64,000 bases of DNA. Source: a virus. The notes under the pieces are model-generated. The model was not told the origin of the DNA and ran no database searches. It saw only the letters and a list, made by a program, of their open reading frames with translations. This document shows positions 32,424 through 40,024 of the stretch, piece by piece (position 1 is the stretch's first letter; each line of letters begins with the position of its first letter). Position numbers and translations under genes: made by a program. Location of the stretch: positions 1-64,000 of the IMG/VR virus record IMGVR_UViG_3300049434_000014; one strand, written 5' to 3'.

Positions 32424-32969
32424 ATGTCAGTCACGTTCGCACCCCAGTACTTTGATGGTGACGTCGCTGGCTACGAGGTTATCTGTGATGGTTGTGTTGT
32501 CGCGGAGGCGGATTCCTACGTCGAGGCCAAGCGGTTTGCTGGCTTGCACGAGAAGGTTTGCCGTGGAGAGTGTGTCGGCGTCGGGCCGGAGATTCGTGAG
32601 ATCACTGACGTTCCGTCTGTGAATCTGAACAACTCTAATGCGCACTTCATTCTTGACTTGCTCGGTTCGCTCCCTGAGGGCGATGACGGGTTGGATCGTG
32701 GTCCGTTTGATTGTGGCGACATGTCCGGCGAGTGCTCTGCCGAGAGTTTCCTAGGTCGGGTACTGTTGGCTCAGGCTTTGGGTGGCTCAGATGTGGGCAG
32801 GCCAGCTTCTGTGCTGGATCAGGATTCTGAGCTGCGTCCAGGTTGGGTGGGCGGTGCGCGGGTGATCGATTGTGGTCGGCCTGAGGGCTATGCCGACGAG
32901 CGGTTGGCTCAGCTGGCTGTGGTTGCGGAGTGGGCCATGCGTGCGGGACGCTCTGTTACGTGGGCTTAG
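32424..32969 (+). CDS. Hypothetical accessory protein with Cys-rich N-terminus
   Basis: 181 residues, ATG after AAGGGAGCCTCAA. A small N-terminal domain with ICDGCVVAEADSY and HEKVCRGEC may bind zinc; the remainder is acidic. Single-gene cassette with promoter and T-run terminator. Confidence 0.65.
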   Translation: MSVTFAPQYFDGDVAGYEVICDGCVVAEADSYVEAKRFAGLHEKVCRGECVGVGPEIREITDVPSVNLNNSNAHFILDLLGSLPEGDDGLDRGPFDCGDMSGECSAESFLGRVLLAQALGGSDVGRPASVLDQDSELRPGWVGGARVIDCGRPEGYADERLAQLAVVAEWAMRAGRSVTWA

Positions 32970-32999
32970 TTGGGTATGACCAACTAGAGACTATTTTTT
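32967..32999 (+). terminator. Intrinsic terminator with T run
   Basis: TAGTTGG with CCAACTA (7 bp, 6 nt loop), then GAGACTATTTTTT. It begins in the stop codon of the preceding gene. Confidence 0.75.
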
Positions 33000-33024
33000 A
33001 CTCCCCTTGGAGGGGTGATTCGCT

Positions 33025-33834
33025 ATGTCCAGATCGACAGTTTTAGATCCTGCCAAGCGTGTGATGATGGTTCTGCTTTCCATCGCGATGATGCTTGGCG
33101 TTGGCGCTTCACTGGCTTCGTGCTCGAGCGACGATGATGCACAGACTGTTGCTCCGTCTGCGTTTGTTTCCCCAGCTGACGGTAAGACTTACTGTCGTTG
33201 GGTAAATATCCGCAGTGAGTGTGAGGGTTCTCCGTATCCGGCAGCGGTTTATCCAATGCCGCAGGATCAGCCGGTCCGCGATCCTGGTATGTCTGCTATG
33301 GACTTCCTGGTACTGAATGCTTTGTTCCAGGATAGTTTGATGTATCATTCCTACTACTACCGTCCGTGGTATTACAATAATTACATTGGTCCGGCGTGGT
33401 CTCGCCACCCGGGTTATGTCGAGTATGGTTATGGACATCGTCCAGTCACTCGAATCACCACGGTGAACAATTACAACACCACGATCAATCACGTTAATAC
33501 GAAGTATGGGTCACAGGAAAGGTCTGCCGAATCTAAGGCTGTTTACAAGACTGCCAACGGCAAGACGTATAAGGGAAATACGGTTCCCTCTAATGCTTTC
33601 AAGGGTACCAACGTTCCTGTCAACTCTCCTGCAGCTAAGAATGCTCCAACCAAGGCGACTACGCCTTCTAATACGACTCCTTCTGGGAAGAAGATTAACA
33701 GCGGTTCCAGTACTCCCTCAGGCAAGTCGTATTCAGGTTCTAGTTCGTCTAGTCGTTCCAGCGGTTCTAGTTCGTCTAGCAGCTCTAGTCGTTCCAGCGG
33801 CGGTTCTAGTTCGTCGTCTCGGTCAGGGAAGTAG
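33025..33834 (+). CDS. Lipoprotein with Tyr-rich middle and Ser-rich tail
   Basis: 269 residues. N-terminal signal (VMMVLLSIAMMLGVGASLASC) with lipobox LASC and the modified Cys at about 33. Two extracellular cysteines follow. Residues 110-150 are rich in Tyr/Trp/His, and the last 60 are almost only Ser/Gly/Arg (SGSSSSSRSSG repeats). It should be anchored outside the cell. A cell-surface role such as receptor masking is inference. Its ribosome-binding site GGAGGGG lies in a small hairpin (CCCCTTGGAGGGG). Confidence 0.7.
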   Translation: MSRSTVLDPAKRVMMVLLSIAMMLGVGASLASCSSDDDAQTVAPSAFVSPADGKTYCRWVNIRSECEGSPYPAAVYPMPQDQPVRDPGMSAMDFLVLNALFQDSLMYHSYYYRPWYYNNYIGPAWSRHPGYVEYGYGHRPVTRITTVNNYNTTINHVNTKYGSQERSAESKAVYKTANGKTYKGNTVPSNAFKGTNVPVNSPAAKNAPTKATTPSNTTPSGKKINSGSSTPSGKSYSGSSSSSRSSGSSSSSSSSRSSGGSSSSSRSGK

Positions 33835-33839
33835 CCGTC

Positions 33840-34376
33840 ATGGCTCTGCCATATTCGATCTGTGGGTTGCTTGCTGAAGAGGGTGTCGAACCCTACGCCT
33901 GGCAGACAGGATTCTATTGGCAAGATTTGGTTGAGCCTGATCCTGCGGTTGCTGTGGAGTTTGTTGAGCACGAGATGGACAGGGAAGGTTTGGATGTTGG
34001 CCACACGTTAGTCACCTTCCTTGCCGCTCGTGTGCATTCTGGAAACATACAAAGATGTGATGGCATTCCTAATGCCGACTTCGAGGTGGATGGAGACGAG
34101 GAGTTTCGTCTCCATCCCGAGCCGTCCCTTCACACTGTGTGCGGGATGATTTATCCCACGGGTAAGCCTTATTGCGATTTGTGGATGTCACATGGGCCAC
34201 GTGTCGCTTACGTTGATGCTTGGCAGTGCATTCGAGATGAAGGACAAACGTTGTTAGTCGCTTGTGTACATACTGGCGACGAGACTGAAGATGGCTTACA
34301 GTTTGATTTCGCTCTGCCTGCAATCAAGAATGCAGACGAGATGGAGCAGGTTCTTAAGGAGATATGGACGCCATGA
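33840..34376 (+). CDS. Hypothetical acidic protein
   Basis: 178 residues, start 5 nt after the lipoprotein stop. Rich in Asp/Glu with scattered Trp and Cys. Not recognised. ATGA overlap with the next gene. Confidence 0.6.
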   Translation: MALPYSICGLLAEEGVEPYAWQTGFYWQDLVEPDPAVAVEFVEHEMDREGLDVGHTLVTFLAARVHSGNIQRCDGIPNADFEVDGDEEFRLHPEPSLHTVCGMIYPTGKPYCDLWMSHGPRVAYVDAWQCIRDEGQTLLVACVHTGDETEDGLQFDFALPAIKNADEMEQVLKEIWTP

Positions 34377-34585
34377 TTTCTGCAACTACACCTAAGACCA
34401 AGTCTCTTGCTGAGACACGACAAATGGTTTCTTTCATGTTTGTTGTTTCGATGGTTGGTTTCTTTATTCTTGGCGTTTGTGCTTTCTTGAAATCAGATGC
34501 ATGGGCTTTGGTTATGTTGGGTTCGGCATCCATGATTGCTTTGTGTTTCGGGTTGCTCATCTGGGCTCAGGACACGCTCAAGTAA
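34373..34585 (+). CDS. Small two-pass membrane protein
   Basis: 70 residues from the ATG in the ATGA overlap; an in-frame ATG at 34364 sits too close to AAGGAG. Two spans at about 20-38 and 46-65. Confidence 0.6.
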   Translation: MISATTPKTKSLAETRQMVSFMFVVSMVGFFILGVCAFLKSDAWALVMLGSASMIALCFGLLIWAQDTLK

Positions 34586-34604
34586 AGATTCATGGTCTGA
34601 TGAC

Positions 34605-34633
34605 TTGACCTGTTTGCATGGTCATGGTATGGT
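34605..34633 (+). promoter_or_regulatory. Extended -10 promoter of the ardC cassette
   Basis: TTGACC, 17 nt ending in CATGG, TATGGT: the best -35 and -10 of the family. Preceded by AAAGATTCATGGTCTG as at 29371, followed by CTACTACAAG and ACCCGATCAAGGGAGC. Confidence 0.85.
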
Positions 34634-34677
34634 TCTACTACAAGTTCACGAACCACCCGATCAAGGGAGCAGGAATC

Positions 34678-35658
34678 ATGGCCAGTCGTACCGCCACTCG
34701 CAAGCCGCGTCAGACTGACGAGGAGCGCGATGCGAAGGTTGCCGCACTGAAGGCTCAGCTGGACGAGACGGTTGCCTCGCTCGACAGCGAGGAGCGGTGG
34801 GAAGAAATGCTCCGCACCGTGGCTCAGTTCGGGACTAAGTATTCCTGGGGTAACCAGCTTCTGATCATGGCTCAGGCCGCTCAGCGCAACTTCGATCCCC
34901 AGCTGGTCATGGGGTTCAGTGCCTGGAAAGCCAAGGGTCGGATGGTTATCAAGGGCCAGACTGGAATCAAGATCTGGGCTCCTAACTTCCGCTACCCGAC
35001 CGAGGCTGAGATCGCTCGCGCCGCCGCTGAGGGCAAGCCGGTGCGTCGCGACTCTGAGGGTCGCCCAGCGAAGATCCTGGTTGGCTATCGCATTGAGCAC
35101 GTCTTCGATGTCTGCCAGACGGAGGGTGCTGAGGTTGAGATCCCGGCTCCCGTCATTGAGCGGATCCGCATCCGGGTGAGTGGTCCTTCCCCTGAGTTGC
35201 TGACTGGTGACGATGTCTCGGGTGCGTGGGATGCGGTGCAGGGCCTCATTGAGGCGCACGGCTACCGGGTCGAGCGCGGCTCGTGTGTCGGTGCGAACGG
35301 CTACACCGATCCTCGCACGATGGTTGTCAAGGTCCGTGACGATGTCTCTCCTGCTCAGGCGTTGAAGACCTTGATTCATGAGCTGGCGCACATTGAGTGC
35401 CTGCACGTTGAGGACATGACGTCCTACCTGCTCCACCAGGGTCGCCAGGAAACCGAGGCTGAGTCGGTTGCGTACGTTGTCTGCGGTGCGTTAGGACTCG
35501 ACTCAGGGGCCTACTCGGCCCCTTACGTGCGGGGATGGTCGAACGGTGATGCCACCGTGCTGGCCGCTGCAGCTGAGCTTGTGATCCGCTCTGCGGGTCG
35601 GATCCTTAAGGGCCTCGAGGCTGCTGGCGTCGAGGAGCGCGAGCTAGTCGCTGCCTGA
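34678..35658 (+). CDS. ardC: ArdC-like antirestriction protein with metallopeptidase domain
   Basis: 326 residues. The N-terminal ArdC domain (DUF1738-like) shows YSWGNQLLI (about 55-63), GFSAWKAKGRMVIKGQTGIK (79-98) and IWAP. The C-terminal zinc-peptidase domain has HELAH at 234-238 and a downstream Glu in QETEAESVAY (258-267), the HExxH...E arrangement of the ImmA/IrrE clan. Plasmid ArdC protects incoming DNA from type I/II restriction; here it would protect phage DNA. It has its own promoter and terminator, as expected of an early-expressed anti-defence gene. Confidence 0.85.
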   Translation: MASRTATRKPRQTDEERDAKVAALKAQLDETVASLDSEERWEEMLRTVAQFGTKYSWGNQLLIMAQAAQRNFDPQLVMGFSAWKAKGRMVIKGQTGIKIWAPNFRYPTEAEIARAAAEGKPVRRDSEGRPAKILVGYRIEHVFDVCQTEGAEVEIPAPVIERIRIRVSGPSPELLTGDDVSGAWDAVQGLIEAHGYRVERGSCVGANGYTDPRTMVVKVRDDVSPAQALKTLIHELAHIECLHVEDMTSYLLHQGRQETEAESVAYVVCGALGLDSGAYSAPYVRGWSNGDATVLAAAAELVIRSAGRILKGLEAAGVEERELVAA

Positions 35659-35674
35659 CCGGTAGGACTGAAGT

Positions 35675-35713
35675 GGAGGATCCCAGCTCTCGACGCGGGC
35701 GCTGGGATCCTCC
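35675..35713 (+). terminator. Terminator of the ardC cassette
   Basis: A perfect 13 bp stem (GGAGGATCCCAGC with GCTGGGATCCTCC) around a 13 nt loop, 17 nt past the stop. Confidence 0.75.
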
Positions 35714-35728
35714 CTCCAATTTACCTAC

Positions 35729-35757
35729 TTGTATGGTTTGCAGGGTTATGGTAGTGT
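35729..35757 (+). promoter_or_regulatory. Extended -10 promoter
   Basis: TTGTAT, 17 nt ending in TATGG, TAGTGT; a weaker member of the family. Followed by ATTACAAGGTCAAG and ACCCGATCAAGGGAGC. Confidence 0.65.
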
Positions 35758-35799
35758 TTCATTACAAGGTCAAGTTACACCCGATCAAGGGAGCGTTCG

Positions 35800-36003
35800 A
35801 TGTATGAGGCGACAGGCAATATGAACAATGTAGCCGCTCTGTCTGAGGCTGAGCTGGCCATCGAGCTGGCGGGAGCCAAGGCTCGATTGAAGTGGGCTCG
35901 CGAGAATCGCATCCCTCAGTCGTCGGACTTCTATTACATGGCCAAGACCGGAATTCGTATTTTCAGTGACGAGACGCGTGCGCGTAGTTTGGTCGGTGTG
36001 TGA
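35800..36003 (+). CDS. Hypothetical small protein
   Basis: 67 residues, ATG after AAGGGAGCGTTCG. Helical (LSEAELAIELAGAKARLKWA). The stop overlaps the next ATG (TGATG). Confidence 0.6.
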   Translation: MYEATGNMNNVAALSEAELAIELAGAKARLKWARENRIPQSSDFYYMAKTGIRIFSDETRARSLVGV

Positions 36004-36953
36004 TGGGTAAGCCTCGCCCGATCGATACTTTCAGACATGAGTTGACAAGTGCTATTGCTGAGCAGTTCGAATCGCTTTCGCATCCTGTTGACCGTGAGGT
36101 GCTTAAGGGTGTTATTCGACGCATCACTGATGCTTGGCGTGTGGAACGGGAAGATTCTATGTCTTCCATTCCTGGCGAAGAGGGTAAAGTCTGGGGATAC
36201 GAGTTTGAGGTCACGCTGCCGTGGCGTCCTGAGTCTGAGCAAGAGACTGAGGCTCGTGAGGCCCGCTGGGCGGCTATGGTTTGGGATCCTGAGGATGGGC
36301 CTCCTATGCCGGGTGTGACGATGCTTCAGTTGCTACGTCAAGATACGTGGTGGATGTATCATCCGAAGCCTTACTGGGAGGGTTCGTCTCCCTTGCTGTC
36401 TGTGCGTGTTGAAAACATGACGCATTCTCATCGGATGGCTGTATTGGCGTGGCTGCGCTCTCGCGCGAATGAGTTGCACGCTCAGGTTGCTGGCGAGTTG
36501 TTGGGTGCTCCCGATGACGTGTGGTCGTCTTACGATGTGGAGCTTCCGGAGGAATGGCTCGAAGAGCAAGAGCTTGTTTGGGCTTTGGATCGCTGGACCA
36601 CTCCGTGGGCTGAGTCTCCATTGACGTGGAAGCCAATTACTGAGGCTCCGTGTGATGGCACCGTTATTATGGCTGCGGATATGCAGGCTAACGATGCATT
36701 TCGTATAAAGTGGGATTCATACTGGCGTGGATGGATCATTGTTGATGATGGTCCTCTGTACGGTACTCCACCTTCTTGTGTTATCTATAGGTGGCGTGAT
36801 CTTCGTGAGGATGAGAAACCTGCTCCTGTTCTCGCTTGCGAGCATTACGGATATGATGAGACTGATTGTGGTTCATGTGGAGCTGTTTGGTATCCGTGCG
36901 ATCACGGCGGTGTGCATGGTTCCGCTGAGTGTTCTGCTTGTGATCAGGAATAG
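36003..36953 (+). CDS. Hypothetical protein with C-terminal zinc-binding cluster
   Basis: 316 residues from the ATG in the TGATG overlap (GTG at 36000 also in frame). Trp-rich middle (TWWMYHPKPYWEG). Residues 225-275 resemble a DUF551-like segment (WKPITEAPCDGTVIMA). The last 40 residues hold CEHYGYDETDCGSCG and further Cys/His, likely two zinc sites. Function unknown. Confidence 0.6.
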   Translation: MGKPRPIDTFRHELTSAIAEQFESLSHPVDREVLKGVIRRITDAWRVEREDSMSSIPGEEGKVWGYEFEVTLPWRPESEQETEAREARWAAMVWDPEDGPPMPGVTMLQLLRQDTWWMYHPKPYWEGSSPLLSVRVENMTHSHRMAVLAWLRSRANELHAQVAGELLGAPDDVWSSYDVELPEEWLEEQELVWALDRWTTPWAESPLTWKPITEAPCDGTVIMAADMQANDAFRIKWDSYWRGWIIVDDGPLYGTPPSCVIYRWRDLREDEKPAPVLACEHYGYDETDCGSCGAVWYPCDHGGVHGSAECSACDQE

Positions 36954-36956
36954 ACG

Positions 36957-37067
36957 ATGTTTGATTGGCTGTTCATAGAGATACCGTGGTGGTGGCTAAT
37001 CATCGCAGGTTTGGGCAGTTGGGTGGTCGGAGCTGTACTCACTTTTTGTTTATTCACGAGGCGGTAG
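36957..37067 (+). CDS. 36-residue membrane protein
   Basis: ATG three nt after the previous stop. Nearly all hydrophobic (PWWWLIIAGLGSWVVGAVLT), ending FTRR. One or two spans. Too small for automated calling but well placed in the operon. Confidence 0.5.
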   Translation: MFDWLFIEIPWWWLIIAGLGSWVVGAVLTFCLFTRR

Positions 37068-37069
37068 AA

Positions 37070-37390
37070 ATGCCTAGGACCGTAGACGGGATTGTCGAGG
37101 CTCATCGCATTGCGGGTCAGCGTCGTGCGGAGGGTCGTCGGGTATGGGATCTGACGCTGGATGTGTCGGTGTGGTGGGGCAATGAGGAGATGTCTTTCGA
37201 GCAGCGTCGAGACGCGATTGTTCGGAAGATTCGTAAGTCTTCGTGGCCAAAGCACAATGAAGAGGTTGATGAGCTATTGGACGAGCTTTCCGAGGTGGAA
37301 ACCGAAGAGGCGTTTAATAAGGTTTGGGATGATCTGTATGACATCGCAGATCTTGATTCGGAGTATCGTGTTTGGATTAGGGTTCGGTAG
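37070..37390 (+). CDS. Hypothetical charged protein
   Basis: 106 residues, starting 2 nt after the previous stop. Highly charged helices (EEVDELLDELSEVETEEAF). Not recognised. Confidence 0.6.
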   Translation: MPRTVDGIVEAHRIAGQRRAEGRRVWDLTLDVSVWWGNEEMSFEQRRDAIVRKIRKSSWPKHNEEVDELLDELSEVETEEAFNKVWDDLYDIADLDSEYRVWIRVR

Positions 37391-37398
37391 GATTGGTC

Positions 37399-37800
37399 AT
37401 GGGATATAACAGTCGGTTACGCGGACGGATTGAGATCGATCCTCCGTTGACGTGGTCCGAGGTTCTTGACACGGGATTTGATCCTGAGCGCGCGGAGCAG
37501 GATGATAGACTGATTATGATTGAGGTCGAGACTGAGACTCACGATGTTGAGGAAGGTATCCTTACGTTGAAGAGAGGGGTTGCCATTGTTCCAATCACAG
37601 ATGAAGATTTGCGAGCTTACTCTTTTGATGTCGATCTTAAGGGTTTGATTGAGCATCCTGTGTTTCATACTCACACGCTGTCCGGCTGTATAGTCCGGAT
37701 AGGTGAAAACCAGGGAGACGTGGAGCGGATTAATAGTCTTGGCTGGTCTGAGAAAGCTAAGCTTCGCTGGCCGGACGGCACCCTGGTAGAGGACTTCTAA
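37399..37800 (+). CDS. DUF6205-like hypothetical protein
   Basis: 133 residues. MGYNSRLRGRIEIDPPLTW at the N-terminus resembles the MGY..R..G.I.I.PPL.W opening of small actinobacterial/phage proteins (DUF6205-type). ATG follows a GGTAGGATTGGTC element. Function unknown. Confidence 0.55.
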   Translation: MGYNSRLRGRIEIDPPLTWSEVLDTGFDPERAEQDDRLIMIEVETETHDVEEGILTLKRGVAIVPITDEDLRAYSFDVDLKGLIEHPVFHTHTLSGCIVRIGENQGDVERINSLGWSEKAKLRWPDGTLVEDF

Positions 37801-37809
37801 CCATCCGAA

Positions 37810-37835
37810 TACCTCCTATGAGATAAGGGGAGGTA
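37810..37835 (+). promoter_or_regulatory. Hairpin covering a ribosome-binding site
   Basis: TACCTCC (37810-37816) pairs with GGAGGTA (37829-37835), which is the ribosome-binding site of the gene starting at 37838. Translation is probably held down until the hairpin opens. Confidence 0.5.
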
Positions 37836-37837
37836 CG

Positions 37838-38254
37838 ATGGCAGGCTGTTCTCTCAATAAGAGTAGCAAGCATAATTGGATTGAGAATGAGGGCGGTCTG
37901 CCGGAATACATTTGTGAGATAGCTCGCGCTATCGCACGTGGTGGTAAGGATTTGGAGTCTGCGATTCCCATTGCTATCTCACGATGTAAGGTGTGGGCAT
38001 CCGGTAAGGGTGTGAACAAAAAGACTCAGGCTAAGGCTGCGGGCGCCGTGGCTGAGTGGGAGAGAAAGAAAGCCTCCGCGAAGGCTAAGAAGACTTCGAA
38101 GGTCGCTGCTTCTGTGATCGATCTGTCTGAGGTCGAAGACGAGAAGCTATCGAGGGGTGAAGAGGTTTTGCTGGTGCTGTCTGTACGGGGCTACGATCCC
38201 CATCCTGGGCTTGTGCGAGTGCTGGCGCGGGTTGGTGGGAGGTCTGGTGTCTGA
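37838..38254 (+). CDS. Small phage protein with KHNW...AVAEWE region
   Basis: 138 residues. The first 80 residues (KHNWIENEGGLPEYICEIAR, then SAIPIAISRCKVWASG and AGAVAEWERKKA) match a segment common in phage proteins near head protease or portal genes; here it stands alone. Lys/Ala-rich linker, then a short C-terminal domain. It overlaps the methyltransferase by 8 nt. Confidence 0.55.
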   Translation: MAGCSLNKSSKHNWIENEGGLPEYICEIARAIARGGKDLESAIPIAISRCKVWASGKGVNKKTQAKAAGAVAEWERKKASAKAKKTSKVAASVIDLSEVEDEKLSRGEEVLLVLSVRGYDPHPGLVRVLARVGGRSGV

Positions 38255-38888
38255 TCTCGGACGGTTGGTCTCTGAGGCTCCTGTGGATCCTCCTGAGATC
38301 GATCGCATCCTCACGCAGTTTCGAGGTGACTTAGCTTTCGATGTTGGCGCCAACATTGGGCGCACCGTCGACGTGTTGGCTAAGCAGTTCTCTCGGGTGA
38401 TTGCTTTGGAGCCTTCCGAGGAATCTTTCGACGTGCTCTCCTCACGGTGTGCTCATCTGGAGAATGTGCTGTGTCTTCCGCACGCGGTCTCTGATCGCTG
38501 CGACGACATCGAGCTGGTTGTGTGCACAGACAAGATCACGACTGGTCAGCTGGTAACGGAAAGCTGGCCTGAGTGGGGACGCCAGATTGAGCTTCGTCGT
38601 GTTCCTGCAGTGACTATTGATGCAATGTCTGATACGTTTGACGATCCTGATTTCATTAAGGTCGACGTTGAAGGGCATGAAGTCCTAGTAATCCAGGGTG
38701 GAATGCGAGCCATTCCTCGGTCTCGCCCAGCTTTGTACATTGAAGTACATCGTGAATCGTTAGGTAAAACGCTTTACGATATGCTGAGTCCTCTCTATCC
38801 TGACTTGCATGCTGTTCGGCATCCTCACTATGGAGTCAATGACTGGGGACATGCCAATCATTACTGGCTAGTTGCTTCACATGGCTGA
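38247..38888 (+). CDS. FkbM-family methyltransferase
   Basis: 213 residues from the GTG four bases after GGGAGG. SAM-binding motif FDVGANIGRTVDVLA (about 32-46), an acidic second strand end (ALEPSEESF), and the FkbM signature FIKVDVEGHEVLVIQGG (about 138-154). FkbM enzymes usually O-methylate sugars, glycolipids or polyketides, so this could alter host surface glycans. The phage context makes the substrate unknown. Confidence 0.8.
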   Translation: MSDLGRLVSEAPVDPPEIDRILTQFRGDLAFDVGANIGRTVDVLAKQFSRVIALEPSEESFDVLSSRCAHLENVLCLPHAVSDRCDDIELVVCTDKITTGQLVTESWPEWGRQIELRRVPAVTIDAMSDTFDDPDFIKVDVEGHEVLVIQGGMRAIPRSRPALYIEVHRESLGKTLYDMLSPLYPDLHAVRHPHYGVNDWGHANHYWLVASHG

Positions 38889-39261
38889 GTTGTCATTGTT
38901 TGACAAGTTTGCCACTCAGGTCAGTACTTATGTTTCACGGGCGTGGTTCTTTGCCGCTTGCGTGATTACTGTATTGCTTTGGGCACCGTCGTTCTATTTG
39001 TTTAGTAATGTCGATACGTGGCAACTGATTATTAATACGCTCACTACCATTGTGACTTTCCTTCTGGTAGCTCTTTTGCAGAACACGCAAAAGCGAGCGG
39101 ACGCGTCGACGCAGATCAAGCTAAACGCCATCGCTGCGGGCCTAGACGAGGTGATGGGTCAGTTCGTCTCGGATCCTCGCGTGTCGATCTCACAGGATGC
39201 TCGAGCTGCTCTGCGTGCGTCGGTAGGGCTTGAGGATCGACAGGGTTCGCAAGAGTGTTGA
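38881..39261 (+). CDS. Low-affinity iron permease-like (Fet4 domain) membrane protein
   Basis: 126 residues from ATG overlapping the methyltransferase stop. FDKFATQVSTYVSRAWFFAA, two membrane spans (about 24-42 and 52-68) and TWQLIINTLTTIVTFLLVAL with LQNTQKRA and KLNAIA match the family PF04120 closely. Host relatives are cytoplasmic-membrane proteins of uncertain substrate. Horizontal acquisition from an actinobacterium is likely. Confidence 0.75.
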   Translation: MAELSLFDKFATQVSTYVSRAWFFAACVITVLLWAPSFYLFSNVDTWQLIINTLTTIVTFLLVALLQNTQKRADASTQIKLNAIAAGLDEVMGQFVSDPRVSISQDARAALRASVGLEDRQGSQEC

Positions 39262-39277
39262 CTGGGTAGTATTATAT

Positions 39278-39454
39278 ATGCCTACTCTTATAGAGGTTCT
39301 TAAAGTTTCTGCTCAGTTTGTCTTGTGCTTAGTTGGGTTCGCTTTGGTCTTTGGGGCGGCTGGTCTCGCGCTTTCCTTTTTTCTCCAACATCTAGCTACT
39401 CAGCCTTACTACCCTGATCGTGTCCTGCATTGCATAAATGATGTGTGTAAGTAA
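39278..39454 (+). CDS. Small single-span membrane protein
   Basis: 58 residues from ATG after a GGGTAGTATTATAT element. One long hydrophobic span (residues 9-35) and a Cys-containing C-terminus (HCINDVCK). Confidence 0.5.
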   Translation: MPTLIEVLKVSAQFVLCLVGFALVFGAAGLALSFFLQHLATQPYYPDRVLHCINDVCK

Positions 39455-39460
39455 CTACCC

Positions 39461-39510
39461 ATAAGGGTGAACGTACGAGCTTGCATGTCGTACTTCCTGC
39501 ATGGTAGTTT
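39461..39510 (+). promoter_or_regulatory. Promoter with upstream direct repeat, leaderless gene 1
   Basis: TTGCAT (39481), 18 nt ending in CATGG, TAGTTT (39505-39510). The ATG at 39517 begins 6 nt after the -10, where transcription should start, so the mRNA is probably leaderless. The 28 bp at 39461-39488 (ATAAGGGTGAACGTACGAGC and on) recur exactly at 39970-39997. Confidence 0.75.
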
Positions 39511-39516
39511 ACCTAC

Positions 39517-39897
39517 ATGACATCCACCGTGAACGTTCACCAGGCCGACCTTGAGGCCAGGTTCTGTCCCTCCCGCTTCCAGATGGCCACCGCTGCAGCG
39601 ATGCTGGCTGCGAATCCCGGTGCGCACTCTGTTGTCGTGCCGATCGCTCTGCCTGGGAAGGATCCGGGTTGGTGGGAAGCTGGCCAGGCCGTCGAGTACC
39701 CTCCCGGCTACTTCCTGGCCATCACGAATGACTGGGATGGTCCTGAGTCCTACGCTGCCGCGCGCAACGAGGCCGAGGCTGTCTCGGAACGGCACATGGT
39801 TGCCGTGACCGGCACGACTGCTTACGCGTCGATTCGTCCTGATGGCACGTTCGCTGTCTACGAGGGTTCGTGTGTGTCGAGTCTCCGCAAGCGGTAG
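39517..39897 (+). CDS. Hypothetical protein, probably leaderless
   Basis: 126 residues. No ribosome-binding site: the start codon coincides with the predicted transcription start. Mixed alpha/beta with Trp/Pro-rich middle (DPGWWEAGQAVEYPPGYF). Followed by a hairpin terminator. Not recognised. Confidence 0.65.
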   Translation: MTSTVNVHQADLEARFCPSRFQMATAAAMLAANPGAHSVVVPIALPGKDPGWWEAGQAVEYPPGYFLAITNDWDGPESYAAARNEAEAVSERHMVAVTGTTAYASIRPDGTFAVYEGSCVSSLRKR

Positions 39898-39913
39898 GTC
39901 TGTGCTTGAGCGG

Positions 39914-39938
39914 CGCGAGAGCGATGGCAGCTCTCGCG
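39914..39938 (+). terminator. Hairpin terminator
   Basis: CGCGAGAGC with GCTCTCGCG (9 bp, 7 nt loop), followed by TCGTTCTCGT, 16 nt past the stop. Confidence 0.6.
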
Positions 39939-39969
39939 TCGTTCTCGTATGTCACCTGTAAGGGTACCT

Positions 39970-40018
39970 ATAAGGGTGAACGTACGAGCTTGCATGTTGT
40001 ACTAGCCCGTGCTATCTT
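39970..40018 (+). promoter_or_regulatory. Promoter with upstream direct repeat, leaderless gene 2
   Basis: TTGCAT (39990), 17 nt ending in TGC, TATCTT (40013-40018); ATG at 40025 lies 6 nt downstream. The 28 bp exact repeat 39970-39997 covers the -35 and upstream sequence, so a shared regulator is likely. Confidence 0.75.
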
Positions 40019-40024
40019 ATGTAC

